Position numbers and translations under genes: made by a program. This document shows, piece by piece, positions 1 to 10,303 of a stretch of 64,000 nucleotides of DNA (the first letter of the stretch is position 1; every line of letters begins with the position of its first letter). The notes under the pieces are model-generated. The model saw only the letters and a list, made by a program, of their open reading frames with translations. It was not told where the DNA came from and ran no database searches. The stretch comes from Nilaparvata lugens (Eukaryota; Arthropoda; Insecta; Hemiptera; Delphacidae), in NCBI RefSeq assembly GCF_014356525.2, contig NC_052512.1:1164797-1228796 (forward strand), read 5' to 3'.

Positions 1-1825
1 TTTTATTACTCAATAAATCTTTTAATTTTTTATAGTTAATTGTTATTGTTTATATAGTGATTTTTTGACTTGTTAAAATTACTCCTTAATGTAAAGTACC
101 TAACTGAGTAATGATCAATTTTTTTAAATATGTTTTCTACCGCACTGTCAAATACTTTATCAGTTGTTTTAAGAAATATATGGTTTATAGACAACTCTGA
201 AGGAATTGAAATAATTTTTTGCTAATAAATAATATTATATAGAATATTGAAGATTGAGGTTAAGCATAAACATTCAGTGATCGGCGACCTAACGATCGAC
301 CGAGCCATGCAACGTAGAATCTGACCAAACCCCTTGGCAGAGATCTATTGCGGCAAAACGGTATGCAATTTGGAAGAACAAAAGGTCACGTGGCTAACTA
401 TTATGATGCATGAAATAAATAGTAATATATAGAAATTAACTAGCATGTAGAGGGCATACTTAAAAACCTAATAAAATAATTAAATGTATCCAGGAAATAG
501 GAGGTTACCAAGCGCATGAATACTGAAACAATTTGCATGCACCAATCACATAATGGCAGTTGATAGGCGGCAATAGTATGCCAATTCAAAAATATTTATA
601 TATATTTCTATAAATGATTAGAATTTGTATAAAATTGTTATATAGTCTATGTTATGGATATGGCCCGAAGGCTAAGAAATTATTAAACATACAACATAAG
701 TAATAATTTAATATTTTAGTACGGTCTATTTGAACCTTAAATGGCGGAGGACTAGGATATTCAAATTTTATGTAAATTTGAAAGTCGGAAGTAAGAATTG
801 TAAAATTGAGAAAGGAGAACCAACACTCGCCTGCCAAATGCCACCATGAGAGGTCCCTAAATATTATAGAGCGTAATACCTTGCTATAACTTGTAAAAGC
901 TAAAAGTTAGTTTGAATTATTCAATTTCTTATAAGACTTTGTGATGCTCTTATAAAGCAGAAGTCATTTTCATTTTTAAATAATTTTTGTAACCCCTTGG
1001 GAGAGACGATTCCGGCTACCATAGTCCAGGACCACCAGGAGTTGGATCGACATCAGCGGCTCATAAGAAGATTTCAACACGTGAGTGAGAAATATTGAAT
1101 TAGTGATGGGCGCCCTCAGTGCTTCGAAATTACATAATAATCAAAGCTAGCTTGTCGAAAGGGTTTTCTTATAAATTAAGAATTTAATAAAAAATACTTG
1201 CGCAAGTAAAGATAGTATTAAAGGTATTTTATTAGAGGAATAATGAGTCAGTACATTTCAGAAAATTCTAATAAATCAAGAAGTAAAACTAGGCTGTTGA
1301 TACATGTTCATGATCTTTAATTTTTGCAATATAATTTGCGATAGTTTGTTGTAGCTCTGATTCACTAGATGAATTGCTCTACTTATTCCGTCAGGTGCCG
1401 AATCTTGCACCCTGAGATGAAATATATATTCATTACAAAGAAATCTATTAGATACTAGAGAATTTAATATATTTATTTGGATTATTGGTTGCCAATTTAT
1501 CAAGTTGATTTTAAGGAAACTATTTTTAATGAAATTGTCCAAGTCGACAAGTATTAGCAAGCTTATATCGCAGCTACATACAAAAGGATGCATATGATTA
1601 AAAAATAAAAGCACATGGTAACGTTTCGTGCTATAAATTTAGAGAATAGTATTTAGCCTGTGATAATTTACTGATTTCGATTATTGTTCTATTTTTATAT
1701 AATATATTTTTATCGCTCTTTATATTTTTGCCCTGATCTATTTTTTGCAATATTTGTTAATATATGTATCAAATTGTTTATGGTGTGCATTTTATTTTAA
1801 TTCCTCACACTGTAGGATAAGTACC

Positions 1826-1861
<36 letters not shown>

Positions 1862-2096
1862 TTTAATGAATTACAAGAATTATAGGGGAAGCTCATACCT
1901 GGGCCTATAAAGATTTTTATGAAACTGTATCCTATTAAGGCGAATCAGCATGGAAAAAATTGTGATTCTAGCCCTATAGATGCAGCACTGTTCGGTCAAA
2001 TTACTTTATGTGATTACTCACTTATTTTTAGTCCAATATGGAAGACCAAAACTCTTTTGCAATCAGCTTAAAGTTTTGAAACTTGCTACCATATGC
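1..2096. other. AT-rich DNA without a supported gene
   Basis: I see no coding region I can defend here. A TA dinucleotide microsatellite lies at 1826-1853. The only longer open frame (1276-1614, minus strand) shows no recognisable motif. A short open stretch at about 1003-1082 (plus strand) ends in a consensus-like donor (GTGAGT) but lacks a convincing acceptor. Confidence 0.6.
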
Positions 2097-2490
2097 TTAA
2101 TTTTTTTTCCAATTTGAATAAGTTTTTACAATTGATATTTTTTATATTAAGAAAAAAAATAGGTAATGAAGGTAGTCATTTTAAAGGCAAATTTTTTTCA
2201 AGAATTTTAAAATTAATTTCAAACAATTGGTTGAACGTTCTGTCGGAAGCGCGTTTTTTAATTCCAATGCATTGTTCAATTGGATTGTATTGTTCACGCG
2301 GTCAGAACAGTAGTCAGGACAGGTCAGTTCACTGCCTAAGCCTAACGCACTGATTGAGCGCCTTCTCACTCATTCTCTCTCTCTTTCTATCTGACTAGTT
2401 CCAGAGCTTTCTTTCTTTGGAGCTGTAGTCAGTGACCATATCGTGGTTATTGTTGTGGGAGTGAGTGATTGACAAAGTTTGCAATTCACT
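2097..2490 (+). repeat. Repeat of about 400 bp, unit 1
   Basis: This stretch is repeated imperfectly at 2497-2702, and that second unit resumes at 36561-36745 on the far side of all the nested insertions. Shared blocks include TGAAGGTAGTCATTTT, CGGAAGCGCGTTTTT, CCAATGCATTGTTCAATTG and GTTATTGTTGTGGGAGTGA. It has no coding signature. It acts as the reference sequence showing what the locus looked like before transposons entered. Confidence 0.8.
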
Positions 2491-2496
2491 TAATTC

Positions 2497-2702
2497 ATTT
2501 TTTTTCAATCTGAATAAGTATTTACAATTGATAGCTTTTATAATAAGTAAAAATTTAACTAATGAAGGTAGTCATTTTGAAGGCAAATTTAAAATTTAAT
2601 TTCAAACAAATCGGTCTAACGGTTCTGTCGGAAGCGCGTTTTTACTTTTAGTTCCAATGCATTGTTCAATTGCAGTGTATTGTTCACGCAGTCAGAACAG
2701 TA
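2497..2702 (+). repeat. Repeat of about 400 bp, unit 2, left half
   Basis: This is the left part of the second unit. It stops at AGTCAGAACAGTA (2690-2702), which reappears at 36548-36560, where the unit continues. That 13-bp word is read as the target-site duplication of the non-LTR element that split this unit. Confidence 0.8.
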
Positions 2703-3383
2703 AAATAATAATGATAAATAAATAAATTTATTTGTTTCAAGCACATATGCTAATACAAACGAGTTGAGTTGAATACAGTCATTACATTCCATGATATCAA
2801 ATTACTGGTATGTCTTAAATCATATATGCTTTAAATATATATCACAAGTAAGAGTACTTTAGTAAGTATATGTTCCTAATATACAGAAGAATATATCCAT
2901 TACAATCAAAAAATTTGAAATTTTAAAATAAAACAGTTCCATAATATCTATCAATCATAGCATTCCAGTATTATATCTACACCTATACATATTTTATAAA
3001 CGTTCAATAACAGTTCAACTACGAAAATAATGAATTTTACATAAAATTTATCCATACTACATTTCTTACATACTAATAAAATACCATTTATAGTAATCAC
3101 AATAATAACATTCTAGTTTTAAATATCTACCTATTCGTATTTTATTACAAACGAGTAATAACAGTATTAACTTCAACAATAATAATTCTAGACAAATAAT
3201 ACATTTTTATATAATAATCCATCACACATACAATAATCTTTTCCAACTATCTAATTTTTAGAGCTCAATCTATCCCCATCAAACTTACTTTATTCAGCTC
3301 AATGCATTCCCCACTTAACCGTCTAAATACTTTTAATATTTTCAATGATATCCTCTGTTTCCTGACTATAATTATCGGACATT
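2703..3383 (-). mobile_element. 3' part of a 5'-truncated non-LTR retrotransposon (left of the Polinton)
   Basis: This is AT-rich sequence between the left 13-bp duplication (2690-2702) and the Polinton. Read on the minus strand it follows the reverse-transcriptase tail at 36257-36547, so the two pieces are one element split by the Polinton. Its end next to the duplication is a simple TTTA/ATT-like tail (2703-2732), as in several non-LTR clades. No intact coding region is visible. The assignment rests on the flanking duplication and the protein tail on the other side. Confidence 0.65.
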
Positions 3384-3460
3384 AGTAGACTCATATAGAG
3401 AGTTCAGACCGGTTTTTTTGCGCAATCCCCGAGAAATAAGGAAACATTTTTCCGCAAAAC
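3384..3460 (+). repeat. Left terminal inverted repeat of the Polinton
   Basis: The first roughly 70 bases match the reverse complement of 36180-36256 with only a few differences. The outer sequence starts AGTAGACTCATATAGAGAG and passes through GGTTTTTTTGCGCAATCCC. Integrase would act on this end. The duplication GACATT lies directly outside. Confidence 0.92.
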
Positions 3461-3461
3461 G

Positions 3462-3508
3462 CAAAGCATTCCAAAAATATTCATAGATATTCTCAGACCT
3501 ATATCACT
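3462..3508 (+). repeat. Inner inverted block, left copy
   Basis: This block (GCATTCCAAAAATATTCATA, then AGACCTATATCACTTGG) is found inverted at about 34540-34596, with a further partial copy just after. In the right arm it lies inside the next shared block instead of outside it, so the two termini have been rearranged relative to each other. Confidence 0.75.
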
Positions 3509-3530
3509 TGGTGTGCTCAAATCAACATCA

Positions 3531-3818
3531 TCAATATCGGTGCAGTTCTCTTAGGAAAATTCGATTTCCACTGACATTAAGTTCCCACGAGCGTGAAAGA
3601 AAACTTTTAAGTTTATGCTTGTTTAAGACTAGAGAATACTCATTGGGCAAGTTGATAACCTCTTTAAAGTCTCCTTCACTATCAATTATGTGTATGCAAA
3701 TTTCACCACTATCAGGAAATGTGACATTGGTTACAGTAAACCAATCGTAAGCCAAATGGTCAAAACCCCAATTTGCTTGCAGGTCTGCATCAATTGAAAA
3801 TTCATTAAGCTTGTGCAA
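3531..3818 (-). CDS. Hypothetical 95-aa protein near the left Polinton end
   Basis: This is an open frame between two blocks of the left terminal repeat, starting with ATG at 3818. The predicted product is acidic in its first half and basic in its C-terminal third, with no signal peptide, membrane segment or motif I recognise. It lies downstream of the other minus-strand Polinton genes and could be their last member or a chance frame. No equivalent is visible in the right terminal region. Confidence 0.35.
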   Translation of the reverse strand: MHKLNEFSIDADLQANWGFDHLAYDWFTVTNVTFPDSGEICIHIIDSEGDFKEVINLPNEYSLVLNKHKLKSFLSRSWELNVSGNRIFLRELHRY

Positions 3819-4043
3819 TCGAAATAAGCACTCTCTTATCAGTTCGAACGTTCAAAGCAAATGACACCTTCTGTTGCTGCAATTCGATGCATGCTATACT
3901 TTCCTTATCTAATGTGATGTTTACTTAGTGAAATCCATCGCTCGTGCCAAGGTTATAGAGAGAAATGGTGATGCGCTCCTATGTGTTTTAGACAGTAGCA
4001 GACTGGTATGCACCCAATTTGGGCCTCCTCGCGCGTTGCTGCT
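3815..4043 (+). repeat. Long inner inverted repeat, left copy
   Basis: About 230 bp here are the inverted counterpart of about 35023-35261. Shared stretches include GCAAATGACACCTTCTGTTG, ATCGCTCGTGCCAAGGTTAT and CCTCCTCGCGCGTTGCTG. With the outer repeat this makes a mosaic terminal inverted repeat of several hundred bases, as in other Polintons. It also contains CTCCTATGTGTTTTAGACA, a motif seen again at about 5968-5984. Confidence 0.85.
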
Positions 4044-4083
4044 TTCCCTCGCCAGCTATGCTTACAATGCTTACCGCTCGTTA

Positions 4084-5024
4084 TAGATTTTCTTTTGGGG
4101 CTAATACAAACCCAGCATATTGACCAAGACCCATTTTCGATGTAATCAAATCTCCCACCTGTTCCTCAGTCAAATTATGTTGTTTAGCCTCTATCCAATT
4201 CATATTAAAACTAACTTTTGCGTATTCCTTACAATATCGTAGGCCATTTTGTGAATGAATAATTTTAAATAATCTATAAAAGCGGTGAACATTGTCAGTC
4301 TCATCACAGTATCTTTTTCGGAATTTGTAATCAAGGTTGTTAGTTCATCATTAACCTTTTTAACAGCAAGATCCATTCATCTTTCTTAATAAATCTTTTA
4401 AATCAGTTTTTTGTGCATATTGCTCAGTAATTTGTTTAATCAGACCATTAACAGCATCCTTTGTAACGAATTGTTTAATCCCATCAAAAATAGTAGCTTT
4501 TATTGCGTCTGCCATTCCAGATAATCTTTTTTCAAATTCTTCCTTAGTTATATTTTTACTAGTCAATTTCTCCAAAACAGTATCTAAATATTTATTATCA
4601 ATTACTGACGGTTGTGTTTCATTTACTTTAGTAAAAATTTCTGTACTAAGCTGTTTCAGTTTAGTGTTAAGATAGTTTCTGTCCAAGATCTCTAATTTTT
4701 AATTTTATCAGAAATGGCTTTCAATTTTTCGTCCAAAAAGATTATCAACCTTATTTTTGTCAATACTACCCACTGGGTTGAAAATGTATCTGATAAATTT
4801 TTCACTTCTCCTAATGCACTCTGTAGAGTTTGTGTTCTCTCTATGATAACTTTATCAATATTTGCACTAAAATTCTGTAATGAACTTTTAACAGCTTCAC
4901 TGATTCCCTGCTGATTTATTGAATCAATTATAGTCTGTGTTATGACATCAATATTACAGGAAACCTCAGCAGTTGAAGCGGTAGCAGTAGGTGTTTCAAT
5001 CCGTCCGAATCGATGCAAGGTCAT
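4084..5024 (-). pseudogene. Helical, probably coiled-coil structural protein, broken
   Basis: Two consecutive minus-strand frames (5024 to 4692, then 4686 to 4360) and a third remnant (about 4300 to 4084, ending in a region with LTEEQVGDLI) follow one another with little or no gap. All are rich in Lys, Glu, Ile, Leu, Gln and Asn with regular hydrophobic spacing, which suggests long helices or coiled coil. The first ATG lies about 12 bases after the end of the upstream acidic gene, a tight arrangement typical of Polinton gene blocks. I infer one longer gene broken by frameshifts. A fibre-like virion role is possible but unproven. Confidence 0.45.
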
Positions 5025-5036
5025 CGTGACACTAAA

Positions 5037-5890
5037 TAATTAGTTTTGCTTCTCTGAGCTCTTCTAGTATAGATGAATCTCAACATCATGAGCAGAATTC
5101 CCAGAAGCTTTTGAGGAATAGAGTAAATTTAATCTTTCCACTAGTTCATCAAAACTATCAAAGTATTGGTAATTTCTTTCATGAAAATATTTTTTGCAAA
5201 ATTCAACAAACCTTGTCCCTTCTCTTTTAACAAGTTTTTTACTGGGAAATAATTTCTGAATCATTGCGATTTAATTCCATGATTACGTTTAACATAGCCT
5301 CTTTGATCTAAATGTACGCCAGTAAGTAATAAGATACGTTTGTACTTGTCAAGGTCATCATTATTATAAAGATTTCTGTTTGGTCTCGCTTTGAATAATA
5401 ATTCGAGTAATCCGCGAGTTAATTGAATTCTTTCTTTATCAACATCTATATATCCATTATCAAATATTACCTGTATATCACCGATATAATACTTTTCACT
5501 TTGATCTTTGTATGAAACTCCATAAGTAATTGAATTATTCAACTTTTCATTATGAAACACTGTTAGGTATTTGCTCAACAAATCATTGATTCCTCTAGCA
5601 CCAACATCATCATCATCATCATCATCACCATCCTCCTCTCCCTCTTCCTCATCTTCATACTCATCATCATCATCATCTTCATTATCAATTTCCATACTCT
5701 CTTGTTCCTCTTCTACTTCTTCCTTTTTAGGTGTAAAATCATGATTAGAATGTAATGTAGATTTGGTTTTTCCCAATTCAATATAGGTTCAATTAATGGC
5801 GAAAGAGATTTCCTATTGAATTCATCCGTTCGTTTTTCAAAATTAATAAGGCTTTTATGCTTGTCACTAATCACCTTCGTAATGTCTTAA
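5037..5890 (-). pseudogene. Acidic DUF8207-like Polinton protein, frameshifted
   Basis: The main frame (5776-5261, 171 aa) has a long Glu/Asp run (about residues 18-57). After it come segments with YYIGD, YIDVD, LTRGLLELLF and YKRILLLTGVHLDQRGY, which resemble an uncharacterised family common in arthropod and cnidarian Polintons (DUF8207, from memory). The C-terminal part lies in the next frame (5264-5064, with YFDSFDELVERLNLLYSSK) and ends with an EELREA segment in a third frame near 5040. An N-terminal piece with LSPLIEPI lies in another frame upstream, at about 5780-5890. The gene therefore has at least three frame breaks. Its function is not known. The family regularly lies with capsid and packaging genes. 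Confidence 0.5.
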
Positions 5891-6090
5891 TCGTTTCTAT
5901 TAAATTCTCCTTCCTGTTATTTACTAAGCTATTTCCTCTCCTCTTCCTCCCCCTCCTCCTCCTACTCTTATGTGTTTTAGACAACATGACTGCACAAAGA
6001 ATTAATCTCTACTGAGGGGAAAGTATCGTGTCCAGTGAATCCCGATATTTTCCTTCCTTTATAGTACATTCTTTTAAAATTGTAAGAAAG

Positions 6091-6722
6091 TTATGCGTTT
6101 ACGATTCCAAACTGTATGACAAAGTTTACTGGAATCTTTATAAGACATATCTCCTCCACATGATCTCTGTGAATTAATTTGAGACTCAATAAATCCATCT
6201 TAAAAATAATAATCATATTTGCGTTATCTCTAGTGAAATGTTTCTGTGTGGCACCATAACTCTGAATTAAATATGCAGTATCAATATTACGATGACGACC
6301 CATTATAAATATTCTCTAATCTGTGGTACATTACTCAGTTGCAAGTCATCAAAAATTACCAAGCTATATTCAGGGATTCGGTTTGGATGGGGAATTTGGC
6401 TCACATCATCTTTCATGTGAAATCCGATATTTTTCAAACCTGCAAATACCTGTTTTAAAAAGACATATTTTGGTTGATATAAACTTTTACTAAATAAGTA
6501 AATGTGCTTAAATTTTAACCATTTTCAGCAAATACTAAATAAATAAGAATTGTTTTTTCCTCCAGCACTAGGAGAAATTATTAACATTCGCGCATTGTGA
6601 GGTAGCAGATTCCCATTTTTACAAAATGCAGGCTTTTCTTTATTTGTAATTAAGGTATCAAAGTTAACAATTGGTAATTGGCTCATGATTACAAACGTAC
6701 AGTACGTGATCTGATAAGCCAC
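6091..6722 (-). pseudogene. FtsK/HerA (A32-like) genome-packaging ATPase, broken
   Basis: The enzyme pumps viral or Polinton DNA into capsids using ATP. The N-terminal frame (6722-6525) contains a P-loop-like ISPSAGGKN, where the Thr/Ser normally after GK is Asn. A middle frame (about 6330-6360) has a Walker B segment, YSLVIFDDL. The C-terminal frame (6303-6091) has GRHRNIDTAYLIQS followed by FTRDNANMIIIFK, the typical second half of Polinton packaging ATPases. Three frames are needed to cover it, so the copy is broken. It lies between the integrase and the acidic protein gene, the usual neighbourhood. Confidence 0.75.
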
Positions 6723-6974
6723 TGAATATTTAGAACAATGACCGAGGTCATGATGACGCTACTTGTGTGAGAGAGGCGTTTCCCAGAGATTGGAATGCAG
6801 GCCAACACTCTCCACCTCCTCTCCACATCATCAGACAGATGTTCAAAAGATTCTTATATTACGAAATGAGAACCAATTTTTTATGAGGAGCTAATATATT
6901 TTCAACAAATGTACATCATGATATTTACAATAGATGGAATCTATTTACAATAAATGTACATGTTATTTACAAAA

Positions 6975-7942
6975 CTATTTTTCATCTAATAATTGATCTT
7001 TACTAATATAGCTAGGTTTAGAAAATCCAATCCATTTCACTAACAATCCTTCTTTATCACGTTTTAATATTTTTTCAATCAAATACACTTGTCTCTCCGT
7101 TTCGTTTAATTGCGTTTTTTTAATTTCTTCTGCATAAAACCGACCACTAATTACTTCACCGTTTAGATCTCTCAGTGAGTAGGTTATAGGTTTGGAAGGA
7201 AATATAGAATGAATCACAAAATACTCTGCGCTCCAGTTTATGTTATAAGATTTATCGAAAAATAATCGTTTCTTCGAGATTCGCACGATATCGCCTAGCT
7301 TAAATTTTGGTTTTGAATTTTTCAATTTATATCGTCTATTGAATGCAGAATTCAATGAGGATAAAACATGTGTACGATCTTTCCTGCGAACATCTTTGGG
7401 TTTCATTCTAATTGAACTGTGCACTGTAGCATTATAATTTTTAACTAAACTGTCTAGATTGGTTAACCAGTTTTTTGTTCCGTGCTCAGTTAAATATCTA
7501 TAAATTTTTGCTTTAAGTGTTCTAATCAGCCGTTCAACTATGGAGGCTTTCTTATCGGTAAAAACATGGTAATGTTTAATACTATTTATCTAATAATGCT
7601 TTACTTTGAATTGAAGAATTCTGTTCCCTGATCTGTTTGGAACAGCTTAATGCCCTTATTTTTAGAAATAATTGGTTGGAGAGCGTTAAATACAGATTGA
7701 CTTGTCTTGTCTTTTAATGGTACACAATATGCAAATTTTGTAAAACAATTAATAACAACTAAGATATATTTATAACCCTTATTAAAACGTGATAAACTTA
7801 TCATTTCAATAAGGTCTGCTTGAAGGAGATCTTTTTCACTTTTCAGTTCATACTTGCGAGTGGGATAGTTCACACGCGGCACGCTATGAAGCTCTAAAGC
7901 TAGCTTAGATCTAATAATATTCATGATATTTACAACCGACAA
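6975..7942 (-). pseudogene. Retroviral-type DDE integrase with C-terminal chromodomain, one frameshift
   Basis: Integrase inserts the element and is the marker gene of Polintons. The N-terminal frame (7942-7601) has the first catalytic Asp in LLQADLIEM (residue 43) and the second in TDQGTEF (residue 104). The catalytic Glu lies in ASIVERLIRTLK at about 7510-7545 in a second frame, which runs on to 6975. So the DDE triad is complete but split by a frameshift near 7570-7600. The C-terminal part has an SH3-like stretch (KFKLGDIVRIS) and a chromodomain (VYLIEKILKR, then LLVKWIGFSKPSY) thought to direct integration to chromatin. It lies immediately downstream of the polymerase C-terminus. Confidence 0.88.
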
Positions 7943-7984
7943 ATCAAATTAGTGGTGTTGGATGATTGTCACGACACATACTGA

Positions 7985-8173
7985 TCAATCAGTTGAAGTG
8001 TTGAGACTATAATGACCGAAAGGGAGAGTATTCAGACCATCTTCTGCAATGTATCTTTTATCGTCATAAGGACTCAAACAAATTTTTGCACATTCGACCT
8101 GAAACATACTATGGTTATAGGATCTTAAGATTCTACTGTACACCTCTGAAATTTCGTATTTTAGTTCCGCCAC
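7985..8173 (-). pseudogene. C-terminal end of the Polinton DNA polymerase B
   Basis: The segment with SPYDDKRYIAEDGLNTLPFG followed by HY matches the conserved end of Polinton/adintovirus PolB. It stops 42 bases before the integrase frame. The reading frame upstream dies at about 8180, where the MULE-YqaJ insertion begins. The rest of the gene lies at about 13860-14379 and 23058-26053. A start at 8173 would be GTG, so this is not an independent gene. Confidence 0.7.
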
Positions 8174-8179
8174 TTCCCA

Positions 8180-10082
8180 CTATGACAGATTCAGCGCTGG
8201 AGAGAGTTCGTTTGGAGGAGTAAGACATATTGGAGTCTAGAAGTGTCTCCCCCACCAATTGACCATTGCTACAAGTGAGCAACAAAAAGGAGGGAGAAAG
8301 AAATGACAAAAACCTCTGTCTCCATTCATGATTTCTGGTTCTTGAACAATGATCACGTTCCACACCAAGACACGACAAAGTATATTTGGCTACTACATTA
8401 TTGAATGCTAGAAAAGGGACAAAGCTATTCTCATGAGTGCTGCTCGTATCTTGAAATGCAACATTCCAACCTATTTCACACCAATTTGAACAAAATCATT
8501 GCTAGATTCTCTATTATATCAGTAGGCCTATACCTGTTATACAGTATGTATAAATCTGTTATACAAAAATAATATTTATATTGATGACTCTTGGCCTTGT
8601 AAATGACGAGTAACGAAAAATCTTTCATAACAGGCACTTGTAAATTTAAAAATAAGGTAAGTTCTTGTCAGGTTCTGAATTGAAAAAAAACAAATTCACA
8701 TTCAAATAAAATTTATTTCCGTAAAATATACATTGAAAAAATTATTAGTTTTGTAATCTACAATCAATTGTACAATTCAAGTCAAATCTAAATCGAATTT
8801 TTAGCATTATAGCTATACATAGCTACAGTTTACAATAAATCAAACTTGCATTAACAATAAATCATAATAAATAAATATACAAATAAAATGAAATAATTGG
8901 AATAACCCATAGGTTACAGAACCTGTTTGGAAGAATGAAATTGTTCTTTTGAACAAGATGATTACAGTATGGGAAGATTAGAACAAAAAGATTATAGTAA
9001 TGGATAAATAAATAAAATTGAAAATATATAATAAAATAAATAGAAAAAAGAATAAAATAACGTTAAACATTTTCTTGGAACATTAAAGCCTCTAGAAGTG
9101 CTGCATTCACCAGCTATTTTTTAATCAATTTAGACGGATTTGTTGGAAAAATTGTGTAGCTTCAAGTAAACATGCTAGATAATGTAAATTATTTTATAGA
9201 ATAGGATTAATTATTAATTTACATTGATAAACTACAATAAGTCAGAAGATAATTGAATTATATCCTAAAGGTAGTCAGCCCAGAATTCAATATCACATAA
9301 ATATACACTATACTGTTACTAGAACTACTATTACACTAGAAACTGAAGCTACTATTATACCCTACAACTTCAAATTTATCAATATCAGAAGAAAACTTTT
9401 CTCCGTGAGTGTTCTCAAACCAAAATGTGTGCGAGAAGTACAAACTCATTACTTGTTTTAAAATGAAAAATTAATCTAAAAAAGTATTATTAATATAAAA
9501 ATAATATAAAAGAAGTAATTGAAAATATATTTCTATGTATTTTAAATATATATTTCAGCGGAAGTTGAGACAGATAAGACGATAAAATATTTTGATGGTC
9601 TTCAAACAATATTACGTGAATTTTGAGAAATAATAAGCCTTACTTCTTCTTGTTCTCCTTCTTCTTGTTCTCCTTCTTCACCTTCTCCTCTTTCTTCTCC
9701 TATTCCTCCTTCTTCACCTTCTCCTCCTTCTTTTAATCTTTTTCTCATTCCTCCTTCACCTTCTCCTCCTTCTTTTCCCCTTATTCTTCTTCTCCCTCTT
9801 TTCCATCCACTTCTCCTCACTCTTTCCGTTCTAATCTTCTCATTCTCCTCCTCGCTCTCACTCGTTTCTTTCTCTTTTTCTCTCTGCACAAATGCCCTTA
9901 CCGGTGCAATGAACAATGAAAAATGACTTTGTTAAAAATGAAAATATTGAAATTTTGCAAAATTGAAGACACAAATATGAATTGACACAAACCATAACTA
10001 CTACTATAAAAGGAGAAAAGGAAGAATAGTTATGTTTGTATATTGATTGTGTTTGAGGAGATGTTGTGGTATTTCTCCATAA
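8180..10082. other. Non-coding part of the MULE-type insertion
   Basis: No gene is supported. The sequence is AT-rich, with a TTC/TCC-rich low-complexity stretch at 9640-9880 that makes open frames coding only Glu/Gly/Arg runs. The exact left border of the insertion cannot be placed. It is near where the polymerase frame ends (about 8150-8180). Confidence 0.55.
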
Positions 10083-10285
10083 TGGAAAATAAAAACAAAT
10101 ATTGTCACATACCACTTATTTATTATTAAAACTTACATTAAAGTAATGTAAGCCTAGGCCATTATGAAACCTGGTACATTACTTTAATGTAAGTTCACTT
10201 TAATAAAGTATTACTTTAATAATACTTTAATGTAAGTTTTAATAATAAATAAGTGGTATGTGACAATATTTGTTTTTATTTTCCA
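10083..10285. mobile_element. Fold-back MITE with perfect arms of about 63 bp
   Basis: TGGAAAATAAAAACAAATAT at 10083 is mirrored exactly by the sequence ending at 10285. The arms match for about 63 bases, through CCACTTATTTATTATTAAAA and CTTACATTAAAGTA. A second inverted pair (ACATTAAAGTAATGTA) lies in the loop. The whole can form a hairpin. Perfect arms suggest recent activity or recent gene conversion. Confidence 0.85.
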
Positions 10286-10303
10286 GTTATGTTTGTGTCA
10301 TCA

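Noticed and set aside
1003..1082. Possible plus-strand exon with GTGAGT donor
   Set aside because: Open and Gly/Pro/Ser-rich, but the upstream acceptor is poor and there is no matching neighbour exon.
1276..1614. 112-codon minus-strand open frame
   Set aside because: No motif, no splice or start context, and AT-rich composition similar to surrounding non-coding DNA.
9602..10115. Overlapping minus-strand frames rich in Glu, Gly and Arg
   Set aside because: Produced by a TTC/TCC-type simple repeat; no domain.
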